Notes: generated from the sequence alone by a model not told the origin. Counted from the first letter of the stretch, positions 9,778-18,802 are shown. The stretch is 64,000 nt of DNA from Zavarzinella formosa DSM 19928 (GCF_000255705.1 NZ_JH636439.1:699670-763669); one strand, 5' to 3'. Program-made: numbers and translations.

Positions 9778-9884
9778 GATCGCTTGCCTTCCTGAATGAT
9801 GGCGGGTGATTGAATTTAGGGCGGGGATGTCAGAGAATCACAATAAATGGGCCGACTGCTGCTCATCTCGGTTCCACCATTCCC

Positions 9885-9952
9885 CCTTCGTCGGAGGAGA
9901 AAAATAATCCCTTGATTCCATTCGGATTATTTTACTCAGCATCCGACGAAGG
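9885..9952. repeat. Nested inverted repeats upstream of the kinase gene
   Basis: Two nested perfect inverted repeats occur in the 275-bp region between the sigma and kinase genes. The outer pair is CCTTCGTCGGA (9885-9895) with TCCGACGAAGG (9942-9952); the inner pair is AAAATAATCC (9901-9910) with GGATTATTTT (9924-9933). In a transcript from the sigma gene this would fold into a long two-step hairpin about 105 bases before the kinase start. It could act as a partial terminator, an RNase-processing site or a protein-binding site; the sequence does not decide which. Confidence 0.7.
9901..9924 (-). promoter_or_regulatory. Shared motif upstream of the kinase gene
   Basis: On the minus strand this reads CGAAT, six bases, then AAGGGATTATTTT. 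The same 13-mer, with CGAAT placed five bases before it, recurs just upstream of the sigma-factor gene (10713-10735) and nowhere else that I noticed. Conservation in the upstream regions of two functionally linked genes suggests a common promoter or operator, possibly one recognised by the ECF sigma factor itself (inference). It overlaps the inner inverted repeat described for 9885-9952. Confidence 0.5.
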
Positions 9953-9960
9953 AGGCGGGA

Positions 9961-9985
9961 GCAGGGGAGGGCGACGCTCCCCTGC
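9961..9985. repeat. GC-rich 9-bp hairpin in the sigma-kinase intergenic region
   Basis: GCAGGGGAG (9961-9969) and CTCCCCTGC (9977-9985) are perfect inverted repeats around a 7-base loop. There is no T-run on either side, so it does not look like a standard intrinsic terminator. It stands about 70 bases past the end of the sigma gene and may stabilise the sigma mRNA 3' end or set the sigma-to-kinase expression ratio. Confidence 0.5.
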
Positions 9986-10052
9986 GCACGAGGGAGAGCG
10001 AGTAACTCCCCGGTGATTGACCATCGCGGGCACGACATGCCCCGGATTTTTT

Positions 10053-10694
10053 TCACAATCGTTTCAAATCGACCAGATCGCCATATTCATCCTTCAGCCG
10101 TTTCAACACGCGAGATTTGGCAAGATACACCACATGAACCTCCACCCCGAGTTCAGTGGCCACCTCGGCCGGATTCCGCTGATCAATCACAACTCGCCAA
10201 AAGGCCTCGCGAGTTTGCTCCTTGAATCCGGCAAGGATTTGCCGCAGGGCTTCTCGCAATAACAGTCGCTCTTCGTCCCGGTCTCGTTGCTCATCCGGTT
10301 CTTCAGGCGTCGGGTCGGGAACGGCCAACAACCACACTTGGGCGTCATCACCCGCCTGCCCCGATACGAGGTCGATCTTTTTCTTACGCCGACCCCATTC
10401 ACTGATGGCGTTGCTGGTGATGATGCGAAGCCAGCCACGGAGGGTGCCGCCGCCTCTCTCCCATCGAAACCGGCCAATCGCTTGGTGAACCCGTCGGAAC
10501 ACCTCTTGGCAAACATCATCGGCATCGGCGTTTTGCAACCCGCCTTTGACGCACCAACCGCACACAAGAGGGCGATAGAGGTTGTCAAATCGCGCCCATG
10601 CCAATGCGTCGGGTTGCATTGATTGGATGCGAACCAAGAGCGAGAGGGAGGTGAGCGGTCCTCCCTCATCATCAAGAACGTTGCCGTCTATCAC
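10053..10694 (-). CDS. ECF-type RNA polymerase sigma factor
   Basis: A 213-residue sigma-70-family protein. Region 2 is readable at about residues 38-105 (NLYRPLVCGWC, ADADDVCQEVFRRVHQAI, LRGWLRIITSNAISEWGRRKKK) and region 4 at about 155-210 (TREAFWRVVIDQRNPAEVATELGVEVHVVYLAKSRVLKRL), the latter forming the HTH for the -35 box. A linker of about 45 residues rich in Asp/Glu separates them. The start is a GTG at 10694 without a clear ribosome site; no ATG fits before region 2. It lies upstream of, and on the same strand as, a Hanks kinase with a zinc-finger tip, an arrangement known for planctomycete ECF groups linked to Ser/Thr kinases. Confidence 0.9.
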   Translation of the reverse strand: MIDGNVLDDEGGPLTSLSLLVRIQSMQPDALAWARFDNLYRPLVCGWCVKGGLQNADADDVCQEVFRRVHQAIGRFRWERGGGTLRGWLRIITSNAISEWGRRKKKIDLVSGQAGDDAQVWLLAVPDPTPEEPDEQRDRDEERLLLREALRQILAGFKEQTREAFWRVVIDQRNPAEVATELGVEVHVVYLAKSRVLKRLKDEYGDLVDLKRL

Positions 10695-11113
10695 GAAATC
10701 GTCTCAAATCGGAAAATAATCCCTTAAATCATTCGAGGGAATGATCTTTCGACAAACGAAACCTTTTAAAATTTTAGCGTGAAAAGAAGGGGATGCTATC
10801 GCAAAATCCATCAGATGAGAGATATGAAGAAGAACGGCCCGGCAAATTTTCCATGCGGGCCTTATCTTTTGAACAACCGAATGTTCTCGCTCGTTCTGTC
10901 GTGATGCGATCCTCATTCTAAAATCGCGTCTGGTTCCTCTCCTTTCCAATTGACTCAGATTCTCTGGCGAATGCCGCGTGATCGAGGGGCGGTTCTCGTC
11001 CGGCCATTCGTCAACTTCATTTCTTCTCGCTTTCTACGACGAGAATTCAAACGCCATCGATATTCAAAAGATAATAACGACCATCTCATTTTAACTTGAA
11101 GGACTCGGCACAT
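10695..11113. other. Divergent intergenic region between the sigma gene and the phosphoesterase gene
   Basis: About 420 AT-richer bases with no convincing gene. They must hold the promoters of the ECF sigma gene (minus strand) and of the propeller/phosphoesterase gene (plus strand). The left end carries the motif shared with the kinase upstream region. I found no strong palindrome or canonical -35/-10 pair elsewhere in it. Confidence 0.6.
10713..10735 (-). promoter_or_regulatory. Shared motif upstream of the sigma-factor gene
   Basis: Minus strand reads CGAAT, five bases, then AAGGGATTATTTT, ending 18 bases before the GTG start of the sigma gene. It is the twin of the motif at 9901-9924 before the kinase gene. 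If it is a promoter element, the sigma mRNA would have a very short leader; if an operator, it would block or recruit polymerase at the gene's start. Confidence 0.5.
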
Positions 11114-13711
11114 ATGGTGCGGTTCATTCTTTGTTTGTTCATTTGGTCGGTCGTTGGAGAGTTCGTCACTGCGGACGAACTCGACCAACTTAAAGTGGGG
11201 CCACAGGCCGATGGTCGAATCGTGGTGCCGACGAACCAAGTGATCAAACCGACGGGCAAACAAATCACCTTTCCGGGCCGGCCGGTCGATTTGGCTTTTG
11301 CCGAGGATGGCAAGGTAGTGGTTGTCAAGAACATGCGAGATCTGGTGTTCTTGAATGCCGACACGGGCAAGATTCGCCAGACGCTGGCCGTTCCCGGAGG
11401 CGGCCGAAAGGCGGGTTTCGGCGTCGTCGGTCTTTATGCGGACGGCAATCGGGTCTATGTCACCGATGCCCAACAAAATCTGCGGGTGGCTGAGCGGAAG
11501 GCCGATGGAACCTATGCCTTTCAAGAACCGATCCCCTTGGAAAAACCGAAGGTCGGCGGTCTCGTCGATCCCGCCGGTATTGCAAAACTGATGACAGACA
11601 AATTCTTCGTCACGACCACCCGTGCCAACACCGTCCAACTTGTAAACACCAACACTCGCAAAGTGGAACAGGTGATCCCTGTCGGTGTCGCCCCATACAC
11701 GGTAGTTGTTGCCAACCAAAACAAAGCCTATGTGAGCAACTGGGGTGGCGACCATCCGCAAGAAGGAGCGCCACAGAAAGCCAGTTCGGGCACGCCTGTT
11801 CGGGTCGACAAACGTACTGGCGTTGCCGACCACGGTTCGGTCTCCGTGCTGGGTTTGGAGGATGGAAAGTGGAAACAAGTCCGAACCGTCGAAGTCGGCC
11901 TGCACCCATGCGGCATGGTTCTAAGCCCCAACGGCAAATGGCTCTATGTGGCCAACGCGAACAGCGACACCGTGTCGGTGATCGAGACGGCGACGGACAG
12001 GGTTTTCGAGACGATCTCTTGCCGGCCCGAGGCCCGGTTGCCGTTCGGTAGCGCGTCAAACTCATTGGCCCTCAGTCCGGATGGCGGCACACTGTTCGTG
12101 GCCAACGGGACCAACAACTGTGTTGCCGTCATCCGTCTGGCTGCCGTTTCCTCGGAAGGCCCGGCTGACAGGCGACCTGCGAAAAGCGAGGTGGTCGGTC
12201 TTATTCCGACCGGATGGTTCCCCGGTGCGGTTCTCCTTTCTGACGATGGCAAACGATTGTTCGTTGCCAATGTGAAAGGGCAGGGGAGCCTCAGCCAGCC
12301 CAGGGTGGCGGAGAAGGGAAAAAATTCCCATGACCATCTCGGATCCGCCTCGTTTATTGATGTGCCGGATGCGACCACCTTGGAGGCGCTGACCAAAGAG
12401 GTCAACGTAAACAACCGGTTGAATCAAAGCCTTGCCGGGTTGGAAAAGCCACGACCCGATGCGAAGCCGATTCCCGTTCCCGAACGGCACGGCGAGCCAT
12501 CGGTTTTCAAGCACGTCATCTACATCATCAAAGAGAACCGCACTTACGACCAAGTCTTCGGCGACATGAAGGAAGGCAACGGCGAGCCGAAACTCTGTGT
12601 CTTCGGTGAAGAAATCACGCCCAACCATCACAAACTTGCCCGCGAGTTCGCGCTGTTGGACAATTTCTATTGCAGCGGCATCCTCAGCGCCGACGGCCAC
12701 TCATGGACCGATTCGGCGTATGTCACCGATTACCTCGAAAAAGCCTTCGGCAGCTTTTCACGCAGCTATCCTGACGATGGCCGCGACCCGCTCGCCTTCG
12801 CCCCGACCGGGTTCGTCTGGGACAACGCTCTTCTTCACGGAAAAACCATCCGCAATTATGGCGAGTTTGTCTCGGAGCAGGACTATTCCCCCAAAGGCAC
12901 GCAGTGGAAGGATTATTTCAACGATTACAAAAACGGAACCCGTGACATAAAGATCACGATCAAGATCAACAAAAAGGCAATCGAGCCATTCACCCATCCG
13001 ACCTATCCCTACTTCCCCCTGACCGCCCCGGATGTGTACCGGGCCGAGCTATTCTTGGAGGATCTCCGGAAGTTTGAAAAGGCGGGGTCGATGCCAAGCC
13101 TGATGACGATGTCATTGCCCTGCGATCACACCGAGGGCACAACACCCGACTTCCCCACGCCGAGGGCAATGGTTGCCGACAATGATCTGGCCTTGGGGAA
13201 GATCATTGAGGCCGTCAGCAAAAGCCAGTTTTGGAAGAACACATGCATACTCGTCGTCGAGGACGACCCCCAAAACGGCTTCGACCATGTGGACGGTCAC
13301 CGCACGGTTGCCTTGGCGATCAGTCCTTACACGAAGCGGAAGCATGTCGATCATACCAACTACAACCAAACCGGGATGGTCAAGACACTTGAACTGATGC
13401 TCGGTCTGCCGCCGATGAACCAAATGGATCTCTCGGCGACACCGATGCGGAATTGTTTCCAGTCAGAACCGGACCTAACGCCATACAAGTCCGTGGTCAA
13501 TCGCATCCCGCTTGACGAGATGAACCCTGCGGTCAAGAAACTCACCGGGAAGCAGCTTTTCTGGGCCGAGAAATCATTGGCCTTGAATCTGCGCGAGGGA
13601 GACAAGGCCGACGAAGACACTTTAAACCGCATCATCTGGCATGCGACCCGCGGGTATGATGTGCCTTATCCGGCGGAGTACGTCAACGAGTATGACGACG
13701 ATGACGATTGA
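11114..13711 (+). CDS. Exported YncE-like beta-propeller fused to a phosphoesterase domain
   Basis: An 865-residue fusion. A signal peptide (MVRFILCLFIWSVVGEFVTA) leads into a seven-bladed YVTN/YncE-type beta-propeller (about residues 40-400; repeats such as GKWLYVANANSDTVSVIETATDRVFETI and GGTLFVANGTNNCVAVIRL). A phosphoesterase (PF04185/alkaline-phosphatase superfamily) domain follows at about 470-830, with HVIYIIKENRTYDQVFGD, LSADGHSWTDSAYVTDY, VVEDDPQNGFDHVDGHR and the C-terminal KTLELMLGLPPMNQMD. The start is the ATG at 11114, 10 bases after AAGGA. It ends in an acidic tail (EYDDDDD). Such fusions are common in planctomycetes; the substrate is not known. Likely periplasmic. Confidence 0.9.
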   Translation: MVRFILCLFIWSVVGEFVTADELDQLKVGPQADGRIVVPTNQVIKPTGKQITFPGRPVDLAFAEDGKVVVVKNMRDLVFLNADTGKIRQTLAVPGGGRKAGFGVVGLYADGNRVYVTDAQQNLRVAERKADGTYAFQEPIPLEKPKVGGLVDPAGIAKLMTDKFFVTTTRANTVQLVNTNTRKVEQVIPVGVAPYTVVVANQNKAYVSNWGGDHPQEGAPQKASSGTPVRVDKRTGVADHGSVSVLGLEDGKWKQVRTVEVGLHPCGMVLSPNGKWLYVANANSDTVSVIETATDRVFETISCRPEARLPFGSASNSLALSPDGGTLFVANGTNNCVAVIRLAAVSSEGPADRRPAKSEVVGLIPTGWFPGAVLLSDDGKRLFVANVKGQGSLSQPRVAEKGKNSHDHLGSASFIDVPDATTLEALTKEVNVNNRLNQSLAGLEKPRPDAKPIPVPERHGEPSVFKHVIYIIKENRTYDQVFGDMKEGNGEPKLCVFGEEITPNHHKLAREFALLDNFYCSGILSADGHSWTDSAYVTDYLEKAFGSFSRSYPDDGRDPLAFAPTGFVWDNALLHGKTIRNYGEFVSEQDYSPKGTQWKDYFNDYKNGTRDIKITIKINKKAIEPFTHPTYPYFPLTAPDVYRAELFLEDLRKFEKAGSMPSLMTMSLPCDHTEGTTPDFPTPRAMVADNDLALGKIIEAVSKSQFWKNTCILVVEDDPQNGFDHVDGHRTVALAISPYTKRKHVDHTNYNQTGMVKTLELMLGLPPMNQMDLSATPMRNCFQSEPDLTPYKSVVNRIPLDEMNPAVKKLTGKQLFWAEKSLALNLREGDKADEDTLNRIIWHATRGYDVPYPAEYVNEYDDDDD

Positions 13712-13920
13712 AATTCGTTTTGAATCTTGTTTGTCAACCAAGTAATACTGTGTAAAAATGGATTAGTTGAATTGAAAGCTAGTTTTCAATTTGCGATCTT
13801 CATTAAATTTTCATCATAATAGACATGAATGTTTTTTGTCGCCACGGTAGCGTAACAGTGCGACACAGACCTGTTTTGATTCGCCTTGTCAATTCTGAAC
13901 TGTCATTTGGGAATGAGCCA

Positions 13921-14382
13921 ATGTGTTTTCGGATTCACGCTTGGCTGCTGTTGATGGTAATCGCAATCAGTCTCGTTTCCGGCTGTTCGTCTGAATTAAC
14001 CAGATATCCTGTGACGGGAACAGTGACGATGGATGGCGACAAACTCGCGCTGGCCATCATTCATTTTTACCCGGTCGATCCGAAGGCCGATCAATCCGGT
14101 GGAGGGACGGCCCGGACAGACGAAACGGGTAAGTTCTCCTACGGCGATGAAGGCTCCAAATCCGGGCTGGCGGCTGGCGAATACAAGGTTTTGGTTTCCC
14201 AAACACTCGTTAATGGCAGGCCGTCGATTGCCGGGAGCGGCGGCAAAAAGAGCGAAAAGATGGCGGGTGAGATTGAAAATATCCCCGATGTCTACCGCGA
14301 TATCAACACGACGACTTTGACGGCGAAAGTTGGCAAGGATTCCCGCACGATCACTTTGGAGTTGTTCAAGAAGAAGCAGTAA
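13921..14382 (+). CDS. Lipoprotein with transthyretin/carboxypeptidase-regulatory-like domain
   Basis: A 153-residue secreted lipoprotein: hydrophobic leader ([15 protein letters not shown]) with lipobox LVSGC, Cys22 being the lipid-bearing residue. The rest reads [38 protein letters not shown] and [12 protein letters not shown], the usual beta-sandwich pattern of the planctomycete carboxypeptidase-regulatory-like family. I chose the ATG at 13921 because an earlier in-frame start would bury the signal peptide behind a polar extension. It lies 61 bp before a DUF1559 gene on the same strand, a very frequent pairing in this phylum, probably one operon. Confidence 0.82.
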   Translation: MCFRIHAWLLLMVIAISLVSGCSSELTRYPVTGTVTMDGDKLALAIIHFYPVDPKADQSGGGTARTDETGKFSYGDEGSKSGLAAGEYKVLVSQTLVNGRPSIAGSGGKKSEKMAGEIENIPDVYRDINTTTLTAKVGKDSRTITLELFKKKQ

Positions 14383-14443
14383 TCGCGGGCTGATTGGCCG
14401 CGTTATTTTTTATGTTCGATTTCAACTTTCGGGAGGATTGACG

Positions 14444-15508
14444 ATGACGACGGTGCGCATCAGAAAGGGTTTTACCCTGATCGAGCTGTTGGTGGTGATC
14501 GCGATCATCGCGATTCTCATCGGCTTATTGCTTCCGGCGGTCCAAAAGATCCGCGAAGCGGCCAACCGAATGAAGTGTACGAATAACCTGAAGCAGATTG
14601 GCCTCGCCTTTCAAAACATCCATACGACCGAAAACCGTTTCCCGCCCGGATCGCTGGACAATGGGACGATGTGGTCTGCCTGGCTGGCGCCTTATTTGGA
14701 ACAGGACGCGCTTTACAAGGCATTGGTGCTTACGCCCGAGAACGGGCACACGGACGATGATGTGACCGGCACATCCGGGGCGAACGCCGACTGGGCCTCT
14801 CCACCTCCGGGGTTTGCAAACGCCCGAATCGACGCGCCGGGAAGCGGCGGCGGAGCGTCAGGGCCGGACACCGAGCGTTGCGTCGCGGCTTGCGAAACCT
14901 TGGTGCCGATGTTCCGTTGTCCCTCTGCGGCACTGCCGGAGCATGTCAACTCCCCCAGTTATGAAGCCTGGATCGTTATCAAGCGAGTCCCGGCGAGCTA
15001 TGCGGTGTGTGGTTCTGGAGTGAAGACTCAGTTTTACAACGCGTCTGACGTCACCTCGCTCGACGGCTCTTTCCAGCACACCGGATCGGCTTCTTACAAC
15101 GGCAATCGGCTCAAGATTCCCCAGATTACCGATGGTCTCTCGAACACCATCTTCGTGGGCGAGGAAAATTACACTTTGAAGAGCAGTTACGCCTCGACCG
15201 AACTCGACGTGCAAGGAAACGCCCGACGCAAAGCGGTGTGGCAGTTCGGTTCCGATAGCATCGATTGTCAGATGGGCTTCAACGAAGCGTTTGGTTCGAC
15301 CGGCGTCGCCATGAACCTGCCCCCGGTGGCCGGATTTACCGGGGCGGCCTTGGAAGCTTACATCGTCAGCTACGGCAGCCGCCACACCGGCGGGGCCAAC
15401 TTCCTCATGGGCGATGGTTCGGCCCGGTTTATCCGCCAGACAATCACCCCGTCCGTGTACAGCGCTCTTGGCACGCGGGCTGGCGGCGAAACCATCGGTG
15501 ATTATTGA
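14444..15508 (+). CDS. DUF1559 prepilin-like protein (copy 2)
   Basis: A 354-residue protein starting [16 protein letters not shown], a prepilin-type leader cut before Phe, then the membrane helix and the conserved [19 protein letters not shown] segment. The C-terminal DUF1559 signature reads [20 protein letters not shown] and ends [12 protein letters not shown]. The ATG at 14444 has a strong GGGAGG site 7 bases upstream. It follows the small lipoprotein gene and is followed by a hairpin that probably ends the unit. The mature domain is rich in Ser, Gly and Asn, as in the other copies. Confidence 0.9.
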   Translation: MTTVRIRKGFTLIELLVVIAIIAILIGLLLPAVQKIREAANRMKCTNNLKQIGLAFQNIHTTENRFPPGSLDNGTMWSAWLAPYLEQDALYKALVLTPENGHTDDDVTGTSGANADWASPPPGFANARIDAPGSGGGASGPDTERCVAACETLVPMFRCPSAALPEHVNSPSYEAWIVIKRVPASYAVCGSGVKTQFYNASDVTSLDGSFQHTGSASYNGNRLKIPQITDGLSNTIFVGEENYTLKSSYASTELDVQGNARRKAVWQFGSDSIDCQMGFNEAFGSTGVAMNLPPVAGFTGAALEAYIVSYGSRHTGGANFLMGDGSARFIRQTITPSVYSALGTRAGGETIGDY

Positions 15509-15537
15509 TTCTTCGACGTTGGAAGCGGTGAAGCGAG

Positions 15538-15565
15538 ACAAGCCGGCCGATTTTGGTCGGCTTGT
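15538..15565 (+). terminator. Probable terminator after DUF1559 copy 2
   Basis: Inverted repeat ACAAGCCGGCC (15538-15548) and GGTCGGCTTGT (15555-15565), paired over 11 positions with one G-T wobble, loop GATTTT. It is followed by GTTCTTTCT rather than a clean T-run, so termination may be incomplete. It sits 29 bases past the DUF1559 stop codon and 18 bases before the next gene. Confidence 0.5.
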
Positions 15566-15583
15566 GTTCTTTCTGGCCTCCGA

Positions 15584-17515
15584 ATGAAATCTCTTTTTCG
15601 AGTGACCGGGATGAGCCGAACCCGATTTTCATTCGTCATTCTTTTCGTTGTTGCGACCGCCGTAATCTGGTGGTCATGGTCGTTTTTTACCGGCGGGGCA
15701 ATGACCGTTCCGGAGACTTCCGGGTTGCGTTCGTTTGTCTCCAAACGGCCGGCCGTGCCGATTGTGTTCACTTCCCGCACAGAACCCGCAAGTTTCCAAA
15801 CGATGGCGATGAATGCCGAGGGGTTCGCCTATCCGGGAGCCATTTCTTGGACAGCCCGCGAAGGGCGACTTCGGTTACTCGACACCAATGGCCGGCTGTT
15901 TGAACTCACTTGGGGCCGGACGTTGCACGACGGGGGAACGCTGATCGATGTCATGAGCCCGTCTGTTTCCATCGACGGGAATCGCGTGCTGTTCGCCGGC
16001 CGGAGGGCGGCCCCGGACGCGGGGCATTGGCGGATTTATCAGGTGAACGTGGATGGCTCGAATCTCATTCAATTGACCGGAGGGCCGGACGACCCCGGCT
16101 GTATTGCCCTTCCACCGTTGAGATACGCCGCCGATGGCTCCCGGTTGTCGGACGATGAGCGGCGACGGATCGATTACGATGATGTTGATCCGACGGACCT
16201 CGGCCCGAATGGCTTCGCCTTTGCGTCAAGCCGGATTCCCGACCTTGGCCGGGACCATTCCCGCCGGGCCACACAAATCTGGTCTTGGCCGCCGGGGGCG
16301 TCGGCGCCTTCGGCCCAAACAGGCAACCGGAACAACGACCGTTGGCCAATCCTGTTGACGAGCGACCAGATCATGTTTGGCATGTGGAGCCGGAACCGTG
16401 AAGCGGTGACCGAGGATCGGTCCGATGTCCGGCCGGTGTCGGCTGGCGGCGTATTCGCCACCACTCCGACGGACCGTTGGATGGGGGTGCGGCTGATGTA
16501 TGGCGGTGCGGATTTTAGCTACGCCATCAAGAGCATTGAACCCGTCTGGCGGCCTCGCCCGCTTTTCAATGGCCGGGTGGTTTTCATGACTCCTGTTCCG
16601 GGAGAAGAAGGGCGACTTCGGCTGGCCCAAGCCGATTGGGGATATATCCGGTCGTCGCCGAGTTCGCTTCAGCCGGGGGCCGACCTCCCCGACACTGGCG
16701 GCGCGAAGCTCCTGTTTGGTCCCGGCCAAAACGAAGCCGGGCGGGAGTTGTCGGCCAGCACGCCCAATCCCTGCCCGAATGGTTCGATTTTGTTCTCGGC
16801 AAGCGAGATTGGGGCCTCTGTTGGCGGATACGGGTTGTATTTGGTCGATGAAAATTGGACCGGTCCGGTGATTCCGCAACTCGTGTTTGATGACCCCGAG
16901 TTTGTCGATGCCGAGCCGGTCGCCATTTACAAACGGGGTTTTCCCGTGGAGCCAACGCTTCGGCCTGTCTCGGCTTCGGCGTCATACACCCCGCCGTCAA
17001 AGCTGTTGCTCGCCGGGAATCGCGAGTATTTTGGCCCGGCCGGTTATTTGGAAAATCTGGCCGTGCCCGACGCGATCCGGAATCCAATCCCTTGGCACGC
17101 CCCGTCCGCCGAGCAGATCGATCCCCGCAAAGATCCTTTGGTCCCGCCGCCGCCGAACTTGAAGGCGGTGGCGTTCTACGCGGCTCACCGTGACCGGTTC
17201 GATGATCCGAAGCTGGAACGTGTCTCCGGCGGTTGGGAGAAATTGATGGCGGTTCCCCTCGAATCGGAACGCGCCCTTCAAACATGGATTCCGGCCGATC
17301 CCCTGATGCCCACAGTAATCGTTGGCCTGGATGTGGAGGGAAAAATCGCCAAGTGGACGGGACGGGCCAACGATTCTGTCGGCCGTCCCGGTGTTTATTA
17401 TGCCTATGCCGGCGACCACTACAGCGGCACGCGAGTCAACGGCTATCACTACTGCAATGGCTGCCACACCGGCCACACCTTCACCCCGGCGGACATCCGC
17501 GAACGGGTGAAGTGA
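15584..17515 (+). CDS. Membrane-anchored propeller protein with one c-type haem motif, HzsA-like
   Basis: A 643-residue protein with an N-terminal membrane anchor (about residues 14-35) and a TolB/PD40-type beta-propeller (RIYQVNVDGSNLIQLTGGPDDPGC, VVFMTPVPGEEGRLRLAQAD, NGSILFSASEIG). Near the C terminus a single haem-binding motif CNGCH (Cys624, Cys627, His628) is followed by TGHTFTPADIRERV. The combination of a propeller and a C-terminal CxxCH resembles the middle and C-terminal parts of the hydrazine synthase alpha subunit family, whose relatives occur widely in planctomycetes that do not perform anammox. The first haem domain of true HzsA is missing, so hydrazine synthesis is not implied. 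The start ATG at 15584 lacks a clear ribosome site; an ATG at 15611 is also possible. Confidence 0.72.
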   Translation: MKSLFRVTGMSRTRFSFVILFVVATAVIWWSWSFFTGGAMTVPETSGLRSFVSKRPAVPIVFTSRTEPASFQTMAMNAEGFAYPGAISWTAREGRLRLLDTNGRLFELTWGRTLHDGGTLIDVMSPSVSIDGNRVLFAGRRAAPDAGHWRIYQVNVDGSNLIQLTGGPDDPGCIALPPLRYAADGSRLSDDERRRIDYDDVDPTDLGPNGFAFASSRIPDLGRDHSRRATQIWSWPPGASAPSAQTGNRNNDRWPILLTSDQIMFGMWSRNREAVTEDRSDVRPVSAGGVFATTPTDRWMGVRLMYGGADFSYAIKSIEPVWRPRPLFNGRVVFMTPVPGEEGRLRLAQADWGYIRSSPSSLQPGADLPDTGGAKLLFGPGQNEAGRELSASTPNPCPNGSILFSASEIGASVGGYGLYLVDENWTGPVIPQLVFDDPEFVDAEPVAIYKRGFPVEPTLRPVSASASYTPPSKLLLAGNREYFGPAGYLENLAVPDAIRNPIPWHAPSAEQIDPRKDPLVPPPPNLKAVAFYAAHRDRFDDPKLERVSGGWEKLMAVPLESERALQTWIPADPLMPTVIVGLDVEGKIAKWTGRANDSVGRPGVYYAYAGDHYSGTRVNGYHYCNGCHTGHTFTPADIRERVK

Positions 17516-17542
17516 TGGCCCGGCCCATGCAGTTTCATATAT

Positions 17543-18802
17543 TCAAGAAAGTTTCCACGGTTCCCGGTACGGCCGTTCGATCATCGCGTTGGCTTTGGCG
17601 TCTCCAACGATTTGTTCCTTGACCGGGTCCCAAGTGATCTTCTTTTGCAACCGGGCGGCGATGTTTCCCAAGTGGCAAACGGTCGCGGATCGATGGCCGA
17701 TTTCCGCGTCGCAAATTGGCAGTTTGCGAGATCGCATGCACTCCACCCAATTCTGATGATGGTTGTTGCTTGCGTACAGATGCACGTCGGCTTCCTTCAA
17801 GGGTTCCTTGATGATGTCCCCCGGCGTTGATTCGATCTTCCCGCGAGTGACATAGATGCTGCCCTTCTCGCCGATGAAGGTGCAACCCCCTTTTTCGGCC
17901 ATTCCGCAGGTGACTTTCACGCCGTTCGCGTAGGTGTAAAGAATCTCGCACCATTCGGGGACTTCATACCATCCGTCCTTGTGATACCGGGCTTTGGCAT
18001 CAACAGTTGACGGGCCGGATTCGTCCATGCCGAGCGCCCATTGCATGATATCGAGATGATGGGCGCCGAAGTTGGTGAGCTGACCGCCGGAATAATCCCA
18101 GAAGAAACGGAACAAATAGTGAACCCGCTTTTCGTTGTACGGCCGTTGGGGGGCCGGCCCGAGCCAGCGGTCATAGTCCAGTTCCGCCGGGGGCATGGCA
18201 TCGGCAACGGCCGGGCCTTTGAAGTTCACGCCGGGAATTCCAACCTTCACTTCGCTGATCTTGCCAAGTCGGCCGGAGCGAACCAGTTCGCACGCCAGCC
18301 GGAACTTGGCGTCGGAGCGTTGCTGGCTGCCGGTTTGCACAATGCGTTTGTTCTTGCGGGCCGCCTCGACGATCTTGCGCCCCTCGACGATGGTGAGCGT
18401 CAGCGGTTTTTCGCAGTAAACGTCCTTCCCGGCGTTGCAGGCATCAATCGTGATTTTCGCATGCCAGTGATCCGGAGTGGAGACGATGACCGCATCCACA
18501 TCCTTGCGTTCGAGAATCTTCCGATAATCGGCGACTCCCTCCGGGGCCTTGCCGGACGCCTTTTCGACTTGCGCGACGGCCGCCGCCAGATGGGTGGAAT
18601 CCACATCGCACACAGCGACGCAGTTTTTGGCATGGGCCGCCAAGTTACCCTTGCCCTGCCCGCCGACGCCGATGGCCGCGAAACGAATCTGCGAGGAAGG
18701 ACTGGGAGTCTCGGCCGCACGAAGCGTCGGGAACTCGGGAAGGAAATAGGTGACGCCACCGGCGGCTGCGGTTTGGAGGAATGTTCGTCGGTTCAGGCCC
18801 AT
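17543..18802 (-). CDS. Tat-exported Gfo/Idh/MocA-family oxidoreductase
   Basis: A 419-residue protein with a Tat leader (NRRTFLQTAAAGGVTYFL), then a Rossmann NAD(P)-binding start (RFAAIGVGGQGKGNLAAHA), the conserved DVDSTH and CEKPLTLT segments, and a C-terminal alpha/beta domain. Family members oxidise or epimerise sugars and inositols; the exported class with Tat signals is greatly expanded in planctomycetes and probably carries its cofactor through the membrane already bound. The ATG at 18802 has a GGAG site 6 bases upstream. It converges with the HzsA-like gene (27-bp gap) and is divergent from the parvulin gene. Substrate unknown. Confidence 0.88.
   Translation of the reverse strand: MGLNRRTFLQTAAAGGVTYFLPEFPTLRAAETPSPSSQIRFAAIGVGGQGKGNLAAHAKNCVAVCDVDSTHLAAAVAQVEKASGKAPEGVADYRKILERKDVDAVIVSTPDHWHAKITIDACNAGKDVYCEKPLTLTIVEGRKIVEAARKNKRIVQTGSQQRSDAKFRLACELVRSGRLGKISEVKVGIPGVNFKGPAVADAMPPAELDYDRWLGPAPQRPYNEKRVHYLFRFFWDYSGGQLTNFGAHHLDIMQWALGMDESGPSTVDAKARYHKDGWYEVPEWCEILYTYANGVKVTCGMAEKGGCTFIGEKGSIYVTRGKIESTPGDIIKEPLKEADVHLYASNNHHQNWVECMRSRKLPICDAEIGHRSATVCHLGNIAARLQKKITWDPVKEQIVGDAKANAMIERPYREPWKLS

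Noticed and set aside
9810-10016. 68-codon open frame between kinase and sigma genes
   Set aside because: Consists of the inverted repeats themselves; no ribosome site or family.
15584-17515. True hydrazine synthase alpha subunit
   Set aside because: Only one haem motif is present and the length is below the two-haem enzyme; no beta/gamma subunit genes lie nearby, so anammox is not supported.
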